The translations under genes were made by a program, and so were the position numbers. A stretch of 19,489 bases of DNA from 2-02-FULL-55-14 sp964581115 (GTDB taxonomy: Bacteria; Bacteroidota; Ignavibacteria; UBA10030): NCBI GenBank assembly GCA_964581115.1, contig CAZOMY010000048.1:1-19489 (forward strand), in the 5' to 3' direction. The notes beneath the pieces are model-generated. The model saw only the letters and a program-made list of their open reading frames with translations. It ran no database searches and was not told where the DNA came from. Of the stretch, positions 1 to 6,148 are shown piece after piece. Every line of letters begins with the position of its first letter. Position 1 is the stretch's first letter.

Positions 1-2
1 GG

Positions 3-98
3 GTCGCCAGCGGATTCTATATTCTACAGACGGCTGTATACCCGAGCGATGGGTCTGCGGCCTACTCGGCGTCGACGAGACTTCTGCTGTCAAAGTGA
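3..98 (+). CDS. C-terminal end of a probable type IX secreted protein (partial)
   Basis: The reading frame is open from the left edge and ends with TGA at 96-98, giving about 31 residues. The tail contains SGFYILQTAVYP, then YSASTRLLLSK and the stop. This resembles type A C-terminal sorting domains (G-[VF]-Y-hydrophobic, then a [ST]-x-[KR]-hydrophobic stretch ending in Lys) that send proteins through the Bacteroidota type IX secretion system to the cell surface. The rest of the gene lies outside the window, so the mature function is unknown. Its stop overlaps the next gene's GTG by 4 bp, which suggests one transcript. The resemblance is from memory of the motif, and the fragment is short, so the call is moderate. 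Confidence 0.5.
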   Translation, partial: VASGFYILQTAVYPSDGSAAYSASTRLLLSK

Positions 99-1207
99 GG
101 AAAATGAGATCCGTTGTAATGGTCTCGGTTCTCGTTTGCATCTTGATCGTCGTTTGGGTGGGGGGCGGGTGTGACCCCGTCTCCCCACCCGATCACGTTC
201 GCACGCCACACGACTTTAGTTGGACGCGAGACACGATCGGGGACGGCTCTTATCAGTTCAGCGCAAATGATATCTGGGGGGCTTCGGAGACGGATGTGTT
301 CTTGATTGGCCATTCCAGCGACTTTGGCCGGTGGAAGACGTGGCACTTCAACGGCGCTAAATGGAACGACTTGACATCTGTTTATTTCGAGGTCTTTCCC
401 GGCCCACCGTGGTATTGGCACGTTCCCCTGGCATTGACGGGGTTCTCAAGCGGAGATGTGTGGATCGCGGGCCGCTATGATTCAACCGAGATCTGGGGCG
501 AGGCGTATCGGGGATATGTACAGCACAGAAAACCTAATGGCCAATGGGAAGGATTTCGTATCCCGGGCGCACTTAGCCTCTTTGCAATCGGCGGCAATTC
601 CTCCAGCGATCTCTGGGTTGGCGGCTTGTTTGGACAGACATTTCACTATGACGGTTCCTCATGGGTAGAGCGTCGGATCGCCGATTCCGCCATGATCGTG
701 TACATACGGACTGGACCCGATGGAACCGTCTATGCGTCCGGCTGGGGCAAAGTGGGAAGCGGCATTGAGGTGCAGTACTTCAGATGGAGCGGTACACAAT
801 GGGAAAAAATCGAAGAACGGATGAGCATGAACGGCGGGTTGGGGCCGGAAGCAGGAATTTCCTTCGACGTATTGGGCGACGGCAGTCTCTATAGCGCCAC
901 GGGTTCATATATCAGCCGGAGAGTGGCGCAGGGCGCTTGGACGGCGCTCTATCAGGATCCGGCCACAAATCTGTTCTCTGTGGCCTCATCAGGAGGCTAT
1001 GCGTTCGCCTTCGGACGGATGCGAGATGGTAGCGAAGCAGCCTATTTCCATGATGGCGCACGATGGGGTCGCATCAACGCACTTCGTGAGCCAGAGTCAG
1101 AGGTCTGGTACGTTTGGTCAAGTTCGACTTCTTCTTTCTTTTCCGGTATCGAATCAAGCACCCATGGGACTCTGTTTCCCCGGACATACATCATCCGAGG
1201 GAAGTAG
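95..1207 (+). CDS. Putative lipoprotein with propeller-like W/DG repeats, function unknown
   Basis: This 370-residue protein starts with a basic end and a hydrophobic stretch (residues 6-22). It then has VGGGC with Cys26, an imperfect lipobox, so it is probably a lipid-anchored envelope protein. The rest holds about six degenerate repeats of the type SSxDVWIxG followed by hYDGxxW: near residues 57-90, 115-151, 165-190, 201-236, 256-282 and 295-324. Spaced Trp and Asp-Gly pairs like these are typical of beta-propeller folds. No catalytic motif was recognised. I use GTG at 95 because it overlaps the upstream stop (GTGA). ATG at 104, behind GAGG with a short 3-base spacer, is an alternative. Pairing with a probable T9SS cargo gene suggests a surface role, but that is inference. 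Confidence 0.7.
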   Translation: MRKMRSVVMVSVLVCILIVVWVGGGCDPVSPPDHVRTPHDFSWTRDTIGDGSYQFSANDIWGASETDVFLIGHSSDFGRWKTWHFNGAKWNDLTSVYFEVFPGPPWYWHVPLALTGFSSGDVWIAGRYDSTEIWGEAYRGYVQHRKPNGQWEGFRIPGALSLFAIGGNSSSDLWVGGLFGQTFHYDGSSWVERRIADSAMIVYIRTGPDGTVYASGWGKVGSGIEVQYFRWSGTQWEKIEERMSMNGGLGPEAGISFDVLGDGSLYSATGSYISRRVAQGAWTALYQDPATNLFSVASSGGYAFAFGRMRDGSEAAYFHDGARWGRINALREPESEVWYVWSSSTSSFFSGIESSTHGTLFPRTYIIRGK

Positions 1208-1233
1208 AATGAACGCAACCATGCCTGCGTAAA

Positions 1234-1262
1234 GAGGGACCGCCGTGATAGGCGCGGCCCTT
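1234..1262 (+). terminator. Possible transcription terminator hairpin after the lipoprotein gene
   Basis: AGGGACCGCC and GGCGCGGCCCT can fold into an interrupted GC-rich stem around a GTGATA loop, 27 bases after the lipoprotein stop. The stem has bulges, and only a weak TTCATGCTTCC follows instead of a U-run, so intrinsic termination is uncertain. Confidence 0.3.
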
Positions 1263-1296
1263 CATGCTTCCAAGCAACGTCACGTCGGGAATCCGG

Positions 1297-1360
1297 TCAT
1301 TCACGTGGGACGGCCTTGGCGACGGCGGAGGCGGGAGACGATTTGAGGGGCCGTGAATGA
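1297..1360. repeat. Inverted repeat TCATTCACG / CGTGAATGA
   Basis: The perfect 9-bp arms at 1297-1305 and 1352-1360 enclose 46 bp of G-rich sequence. It lies in the gap between the convergent lipoprotein and ggt genes. No reading frame here looks like a protein. It could be a small mobile element remnant or a bidirectional 3' hairpin. Confidence 0.45.
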
Positions 1361-1385
1361 GCCACGCGAAGATTTCGGATTGCGA

Positions 1386-1424
1386 CCCCTCGACTTCGTC
1401 GCCTTCGGCGACTTCGCTCGGGGC
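1386..1424. repeat. Hairpin of 9-bp units between CCCC and GGGG ends
   Basis: The stretch reads as three 9-bp units, CGACTTCGT, CGCCTTCGG and CGACTTCGC, placed between CCCCT and CTCGGGG. A perfect inner stem GTCGCC-TTC-GGCGAC sits at 1398-1412. A relative that also begins CCCCTCGACT occurs at 10385-10412. Within the convergent gap it may help end transcription, but no T-tract follows. Confidence 0.55.
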
Positions 1425-1426
1425 AA

Positions 1427-1518
1427 GATTGCCAATTGCGAATTATCTCCGGTTACAATATCCGTCGACCGACGACGCTTCAGTCTGTCGACTTGATACT
1501 TTCTACTTTTTACTCTCC
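1427..1518. repeat. 7-bp periodic repeats overlapping the ggt 3' end
   Basis: Three heptads, GATTGCC, AATTGCG and AATTATC, lie at 1427-1447. Four more, ACTTGAT, ACTTTCT, ACTTTTT and ACTCTCC, lie at 1491-1518. The second array includes the ggt stop codon (1510-1512 on the minus strand) and its last two codons. The two arrays differ in sequence and do not pair well with each other. Confidence 0.55.
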
Positions 1519-3159
1519 TCTCGGTTCCCCGCTCCTTCTCGGATCGCTCACGCCCGTCAGCATTCCCGTAGACGGATCCCGCCAGATCGCCTGCACGGCG
1601 CCGAAGTAGGCGCGCTGTCGCGGTGAGATTTCCAGCGTATGGCCCAGCGCGCGGAGCTGGTCGTACGTCGTCGGCGAAAAGCCTGGCTCGATTTCGACCT
1701 TCTGCTGGTAGAACGTCGCGAAGAGCCGCGGAGCGAAGACGGCATCGCGGACCGACATACCGTGGTCGACGACGTTAATAATGACCTGCGCCACGGTCGA
1801 GATGATGAGGTCCCCGCCAGGAGTCCCCACCGCCATCACCGGCTTGCCGTCCTTCAGCAACACCGTCGGCACGAGACTCGTCACCACCCGCTTGTGCGGC
1901 GCGAGCGCGTTGGGATGCTTCGGGTCGGCGTTGTAGTTCTGCATCTCGTTGTTCAGCAGGAACCCCGCTCCTTCGACCGTGTGGGCCGTCCCGAACAGGC
2001 TGCTGAGCGTGATCGTCAGCGCTACCGCATTCCCCTCCCCATCCATCACACAGAGCTGCGTCGTGCTCTGTCCTGCCGGCTGACCCGCGACTGTCGCTGA
2101 CGCATCCCCCGTCTTCGCCAAGCTGATGCTCCTGAATCGGTCGAAGCCGTAATTCTTCGACGCGATCGTCCCAGCCGGGATCTTCGAGAATTCCGGGTCG
2201 CCGTTGTGCGTGATCTCGTCCTTGAACATGAGTCGGAATGTCTCCGCCAGCAGGTGCGCATCATATCCGTTCTGTGCACGCGCCTCGCGCAGGTCGAAGA
2301 ACCGGAGCATGTTGAAGACCTCGAGCATGTGCATGCCGCCGCAGGGAGGCGGGGTCGTCAGAACCTCCCAGCCACGATACGTACCGCGAATCGATTCGCG
2401 CTCGATGGCCTTGTAGGCCGCCAGGTCTTCCTTGGTGATGAAGCCGCCGTTCTTGCTGGCGTCGGCAACGATGAGATCCGCGATGCGACCGGTGTAAAAC
2501 GCATCGGGGCCATTCTCTTGGATCTGCTGAAGTGTTCGGCCATAATCGGGATTCGTGATACGAGTCCCGGCTCCCGGAATCCGGCCTTCCCGATAGTATG
2601 TGGCCTTCGCGTGCGGGTCTTTCTGGAGTGTATTCTTGTAATACTCCAGGTTCGACGCCAGCGAGCTGTCGACCGCGAATCCGTTCAGCGCATAGTCGAC
2701 AGCCGGCTGCAGAACGGTCGTGCGGTCGAGCTTGCCGTACTTCTCGCGTGCGAGTTCGAGTCCGGCAACGGCGCCCGGAACCGACGCACCTCTGATCGTG
2801 CGCGCAAAAGTGGAGGTCTTCGTGAAATCGAGTTTCTGGTAGGTGGCTGCTGCCGGTGCGATGGCTTTGAAGTCGATGACGGTGCTGCGGCCGGTCTTCG
2901 CGTCATAATAGAGCAGCATCCCTTCGCCGCCGATCCCCGAGCCGTGCGGTTCGACCACACCGAGCACGTACGCCGTCGCGACCGCGGCATCGACGACGTT
3001 CCCTCCCTTCTTGAAGACATCCACTCCGGCCTGAGCCGCCAGCGGATGCGCGGCCACCATGATGGTGCGGCCGGAGGCGACCTTGTTCTCCTGAGAACAC
3101 AGTGTGCCCCATGTGACAACGATGACGAAGAAGAGCGAGATGGTTGCGCGGAATTTCAT
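1510..3159 (-). CDS. ggt: Gamma-glutamyltranspeptidase (Ntn hydrolase), divergent active site
   Basis: At 549 residues it has the usual length of the family, which cleaves gamma-glutamyl bonds of glutathione and related amides in the periplasm after autocatalytic splitting into two chains. A signal peptide spans roughly residues 1-22. Family blocks appear in order: VEPHGSGIGGEG (70-80), VPGAVAG (127-133), NGPDAFY (216-222), GGFITKEDLAAY (238-249), NNEMQNY (403-409) and GTPGGD (445-450). The nucleophile at the new N-terminus of the small chain should be Thr366 in STTQLCVMD. Two residues differ from the E. coli enzyme as I recall it: TTH is TTQ here, and the Arg of FREMAP that binds the substrate carboxylate is Lys98 in DFKAIAP. 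Substrate preference may therefore differ. The leader before ATG shows no clear Shine-Dalgarno site. The stop codon lies inside a heptad repeat. Confidence 0.9.
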   Translation of the reverse strand: MKFRATISLFFVIVVTWGTLCSQENKVASGRTIMVAAHPLAAQAGVDVFKKGGNVVDAAVATAYVLGVVEPHGSGIGGEGMLLYYDAKTGRSTVIDFKAIAPAAATYQKLDFTKTSTFARTIRGASVPGAVAGLELAREKYGKLDRTTVLQPAVDYALNGFAVDSSLASNLEYYKNTLQKDPHAKATYYREGRIPGAGTRITNPDYGRTLQQIQENGPDAFYTGRIADLIVADASKNGGFITKEDLAAYKAIERESIRGTYRGWEVLTTPPPCGGMHMLEVFNMLRFFDLREARAQNGYDAHLLAETFRLMFKDEITHNGDPEFSKIPAGTIASKNYGFDRFRSISLAKTGDASATVAGQPAGQSTTQLCVMDGEGNAVALTITLSSLFGTAHTVEGAGFLLNNEMQNYNADPKHPNALAPHKRVVTSLVPTVLLKDGKPVMAVGTPGGDLIISTVAQVIINVVDHGMSVRDAVFAPRLFATFYQQKVEIEPGFSPTTYDQLRALGHTLEISPRQRAYFGAVQAIWRDPSTGMLTGVSDPRRSGEPRGE

Positions 3160-3191
3160 ATGACGACTCTTGGATCAACTGTGTACACATG

Positions 3192-3299
3192 ATAGGATGT
3201 AGGAGGAAGGAGAAAGGATGTGAGGAGGTGTCTTGGGAGATCTTCGCGGTATCCTTCCCCCAACCTTTATCCTCTCTCCTCTATCCTCTTACACCCTCA
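3192..3299. repeat. 7-bp periodic inverted repeat, purine arm and pyrimidine arm
   Basis: The left arm (about 3192-3230) reads as AGGATGT, AGGAGGA, AGGAGAA, AGGATGT and GAGGAGG. The right arm (about 3250-3299) carries CCTTTAT, CCTCTCT, CCTCTAT and CCTCTTA. The arms are imperfect reverse complements and could form a long hairpin. The element lies between ggt and the Tat-exported protein gene, whose last codons and stop (3281-3283) fall in the right arm. Confidence 0.75.
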
Positions 3300-4528
3300 G
3301 ATATCCACTGAAGGTTCTCCAAGGGAATGAAACCATAGTTGTAGAAGTTGAAGTCCCGGATCCCCATCTCCCTCGCCGTGCTTAGACGGCTCAGGAATTC
3401 TGCTTTGCCGCCGCTCTCGGGGAGCCCCACCTGGAAGCCGACGATCACTTGCTTGCCAGCCGCCAGTTTCTGGACCTCTCCGAGCGGGGCGCGGAGCGTG
3501 GGGCCGTCCTTGAGGTATCCCGGCATGAGCACGCCGCCCGTGATCGCCGCAACGCGAGCCACATCCATTCCGACCATTTCGCGCGCGGTCGGATCGAACG
3601 ACACGAGCGGACGCAGGACGGTGGACGATACCGCCACCGCAGCCTGAAGCTCCTCCGCCAGCGACACGACGACGTCCTTCCTCCATTGCATGAGAGGCGC
3701 GAACAGGTCCTGCGGCAGGTCGGCCAGTGTGTTCAGCGCCGGAGCACTCGGCGGGTCGGCGAACAGGTCTTCGAGCGACTTGCGTGTGTAGCGCTGGACC
3801 GGAACGAGGTCCACGATGCCTTTCGATCGTTCGAAGCACGACCGGCAGAAGCAGAGCCCGAGCAGAAATTTGTACGCCGGCGACAGAGCGATCCCTTCGC
3901 GTTCATGATGAACGCCGTGGGTGAATCCCTGGAATTGCATCGCCTCCACCTCGATCCGCTGGACGCCTTGGTCTGACAGATCGCGGACGACGGCTTTCAG
4001 GTAGTGGCGAAGGTCGGCGCTTGACGGACACAGGTTGTGCGGCATCGGATCGCCGAACGCGTTGACGCAGGCGATCGACGGATATGCCGTGCCGAGCGGC
4101 GTGTTGTGACAGGCGACGACCCAGGCATTGAGACCGAGGCCCTCACGCTCGGCCTCTTTCCGTACGGACACGACGTGGTGTCCCTCTTTCACGTACGAAT
4201 TGAGGATGGGCTTGACGGTTGCGTAGCGAGACGGCGTCGGCTGGAAGTAGACGGTACCGTCTTCGAGGAAGTAGATCTTCCGCCGGGGATTATGCGGCAA
4301 TAGGAAACGTCCCGCATGATACGCCGAGGCCAGACTGACATGCGTCAGCCCATTCTGCTTCATCAGCTGGAGCGGCGTGTCGTAGCCTTCGTCGACGATG
4401 TCCCAGAGGTAGGTCCACATGGACGCGGACCTGACGACGGATGCAGCAGACATGGCGTTCAGCCGCGGCGTCCAGGCGGCAGTGGCGGAGAGGGCGATGC
4501 TGGTGGCGAGAAAATGGCGTCGGTTCAT
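3281..4528 (-). CDS. Tat-exported protein of unknown function, possible TIM-barrel hydrolase
   Basis: I do not recognise a characterised family. The chosen ATG gives 415 residues starting MNRRHFLATSIALSATAAW, a typical twin-arginine signal, so the protein should be exported folded. The open frame continues 40 codons upstream, but that part is translated repeat DNA and is rejected. Visible features are WVVACHNTPLG (136-146), an LCPSS segment near 167, IEVEAMQFQGF near 192-202, and a cysteine cluster CFCRSC (226-231). Alternating hydrophobic strands with a CxCxxC-like cluster after a barrel strand recall uncharacterised glycoside-hydrolase-like TIM barrels, but no catalytic pair can be assigned. 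No Shine-Dalgarno site is visible; the leader is C-rich. The C-terminus runs into a periodic repeat. Confidence 0.7.
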   Translation of the reverse strand: MNRRHFLATSIALSATAAWTPRLNAMSAASVVRSASMWTYLWDIVDEGYDTPLQLMKQNGLTHVSLASAYHAGRFLLPHNPRRKIYFLEDGTVYFQPTPSRYATVKPILNSYVKEGHHVVSVRKEAEREGLGLNAWVVACHNTPLGTAYPSIACVNAFGDPMPHNLCPSSADLRHYLKAVVRDLSDQGVQRIEVEAMQFQGFTHGVHHEREGIALSPAYKFLLGLCFCRSCFERSKGIVDLVPVQRYTRKSLEDLFADPPSAPALNTLADLPQDLFAPLMQWRKDVVVSLAEELQAAVAVSSTVLRPLVSFDPTAREMVGMDVARVAAITGGVLMPGYLKDGPTLRAPLGEVQKLAAGKQVIVGFQVGLPESGGKAEFLSRLSTAREMGIRDFNFYNYGFIPLENLQWISEGVRG

Positions 4529-4545
4529 GGGGGGTGTTAGAAGGA

Positions 4546-4636
4546 GGAACGCTGATGACGCAGAAAAAGGGGATGATCGCTGATTGAAGCATCCTGATCT
4601 GTGATCATCCATTTCTTCAGCGTCATCTGCGTTCTC
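4546..4636. repeat. 9-bp periodic inverted repeat
   Basis: The left arm from about 4546 (GGAACGCTGATGACGCAGAA) and the right arm ending about 4636 are reverse complements over about 33 bases with a few mismatches, around a central segment of about 25 bases. Units such as CGCTGATGA, CGCAGAAAA and TCGCTGATT show a 9-bp step. The element fills the gap between the HAD gene and the Tat-exported protein gene, and its edge reaches the HAD stop codon (4635-4637). Confidence 0.8.
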
Positions 4637-5273
4637 ACTTTTCCTCAAGAAGTTCTGCGATGTTCTTCACGATACGATCGGCACCGAGTTCGATGGCTCG
4701 TTGTTCCGGCAACGACCCCCACGTCACCGCCCAGGCCTGGACGCCCGCGTTGTGCGCGCACTGGATATCGACCTCGCTGTCCCCGACCAATGCCGTCTCG
4801 TTCGCCTTCCATCCTTGCTTAAGCAGGATCTGATTGACGACGTAGGGATCGGGCTTTGCCGGCGAGTCGTCCGTCCCCTGCACCTGCACGAAGTACTTCC
4901 GGATGCCGAAGTGCTCCAACACACGGTTGGCCGTCACGCTCGACTTGGTCGTCGCAACTGCCATCGGGATGCGATGGGCGTGGAGCGTCGCGAGCGTCTC
5001 CTCCACTCCGGGAAACAACGTCGTCGTGTCGAGCGCACGCGGACGATAGTGGGCAATGTACATTCTCTTTGCTTCCGTAATGCGGTCGTGCATCTCCGGC
5101 GGCAAGAGTTCTTTGAACGTCTCAGTCAGCGGACGTCCGATGCGGGGATAGATGTCCTCCCGTTTCCACTGGTCGACCCCCAACTGCCGCAACACCCACA
5201 GCTGTGCATCGGCGATGTCGATTTTAGAATCGATGAGCGTTCCGTCAACATCGAAAATGAGGTGTGTGACCAC
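4635..5273 (-). CDS. HAD-family phosphatase, phosphoglycolate-phosphatase-like
   Basis: This 212-residue cytoplasmic protein has all four HAD motifs: DVDGTL with nucleophile Asp8 and acid/base Asp10, motif II Thr near 108-109 (VATTKSS), Lys140 in AKPDP, and GDSEVDI with Asp165 and Asp169. The helical cap between residues 14 and 85 fits the PGP/PpaX/Gph branch, which acts on small phosphoesters such as 2-phosphoglycolate or pyrophosphate. The exact substrate cannot be read from sequence. The GTG start overlaps the upstream stop by one base (TAGTG) and has GGAG five bases before it, which supports this start and coupling to the phosphate-binding lipoprotein gene. The neighbourhood hints at phosphate scavenging or repair metabolism, but that is inference. 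Confidence 0.85.
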   Translation of the reverse strand: MVTHLIFDVDGTLIDSKIDIADAQLWVLRQLGVDQWKREDIYPRIGRPLTETFKELLPPEMHDRITEAKRMYIAHYRPRALDTTTLFPGVEETLATLHAHRIPMAVATTKSSVTANRVLEHFGIRKYFVQVQGTDDSPAKPDPYVVNQILLKQGWKANETALVGDSEVDIQCAHNAGVQAWAVTWGSLPEQRAIELGADRIVKNIAELLEEK

Positions 5274-6148
5274 TATCGCTCCGGACCGATCTCATAGAGC
5301 GGCACATAGCCGACCTCTTGCACAATCCTCTGACCCTCACGGCCGAGCACCCAATCGATGAACCTCTTCCGAATCCCTTCGGGAGGACGAGCGGCATACA
5401 GATACAGATAGCGCGACACCGGATAGCGGCCGTTCCGCACATTCTCCGGAAATGGGGGCACCCCGTCTACGTCGAGGTCATAGACATTCTCTCCGTACGC
5501 AAGCCCGCCGTAGCCGATGGCATAGACATCTCTCGACACTTCGCGCACAATCGCCGCCGTACCAGGAAGCACGGTGGCCCGATCCGTCACGGTCCCGCCC
5601 TTGAGCACATGTTCTTCGAGATACGCATGCGTTCCGGAATTCGGGTCGCGGCTCAGTACGCGTATCGGCCCGGGATCACCGCCAACCTCGCTCCAATCCG
5701 TAATGCGGCCTGAGAAGATGTCGGCAAGCTGCTCGGTCGTCAGCGAGACGACCGGATTGTCCATGTGCGTGTAGAAGCACAGGGCATCGCGTGCTGTCAG
5801 GACAGAGAATCCCAGCGTGTGGTGCTCTCGCGCCAGCACGGTGACCGCCTCGGGCGTGATCGGATGCGAAGCCGTCGTGAGGTCGGCGGTGCCATTGAGG
5901 AGTGCCCTCAAGCCCGCCTCTGTGCCGCCACCTTCGACGAGGATCGAGATGCCCGGATGAGACCGCATGAACTCTTCCGCCCAACGCTGCGCCAACCGCA
6001 ACATTGTGTCGGAGCCCGAGATCCGAACAACGGTGTCTCCTTCCGTTTCCGTAGCACGGGACGGACCGCAACCGGCGGCCATCATCAACATCAGAAGCGG
6101 CATCGAGCCGCACCGTGCGATATCATGCCGAATGCGACCGACGGTCAT
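5273..6148 (-). CDS. PstS-like phosphate-binding lipoprotein
   Basis: The 291-residue protein opens with a hydrophobic stretch ending MAAGC (Cys27), a good lipobox, so it should be a lipid-anchored periplasmic solute-binding protein. PstS-type motifs follow: SGSDTM (44-49) near the N-terminus of the mature protein, SRDPNSGTH (166-174) matching the phosphate-binding RxxSGT region, and AIGYGGLAY (210-218). It is close to PstS or to PstS-like extracellular binding proteins. The ATG overlaps the peptidase stop as ATGA and is preceded by AGGAG with a 7-base spacer, so a longer open frame upstream (to 6340) is rejected. No PstC, PstA, PstB or PhoU genes follow; the partner genes are an M28 peptidase and a HAD phosphatase. 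That arrangement is not the usual pst operon. Confidence 0.82.
   Translation of the reverse strand: MTVGRIRHDIARCGSMPLLMLMMAAGCGPSRATETEGDTVVRISGSDTMLRLAQRWAEEFMRSHPGISILVEGGGTEAGLRALLNGTADLTTASHPITPEAVTVLAREHHTLGFSVLTARDALCFYTHMDNPVVSLTTEQLADIFSGRITDWSEVGGDPGPIRVLSRDPNSGTHAYLEEHVLKGGTVTDRATVLPGTAAIVREVSRDVYAIGYGGLAYGENVYDLDVDGVPPFPENVRNGRYPVSRYLYLYAARPPEGIRKRFIDWVLGREGQRIVQEVGYVPLYEIGPER
5279..5282 (-). promoter_or_regulatory. Shine-Dalgarno site deciding the HAD GTG start
   Basis: On the minus strand GGAG lies five bases before GTG at 5273, inside the upstream gene's coding region. It supports a non-ATG start and translational coupling. Confidence 0.6.

Noticed and set aside
62..421. Minus-strand 119-residue open frame
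   Set aside because: It lies antisense to the lipoprotein gene, has no family motif and an unusual composition; the plus-strand repeat pattern explains the region.
2206..3192. Plus-strand 328-residue open frame across ggt
   Set aside because: An Arg-rich shadow of the clear gamma-glutamyltranspeptidase gene in high-GC DNA.
4529..4648. N-terminal 40-residue extension of the Tat-exported protein
   Set aside because: It translates a 9-bp periodic repeat and would bury the twin-arginine signal, which must be N-terminal.
5273..6148. Complete pst phosphate-uptake operon
   Set aside because: Only the binding-protein gene is present; flanking genes are a peptidase and a HAD phosphatase, not permease or ATPase genes.
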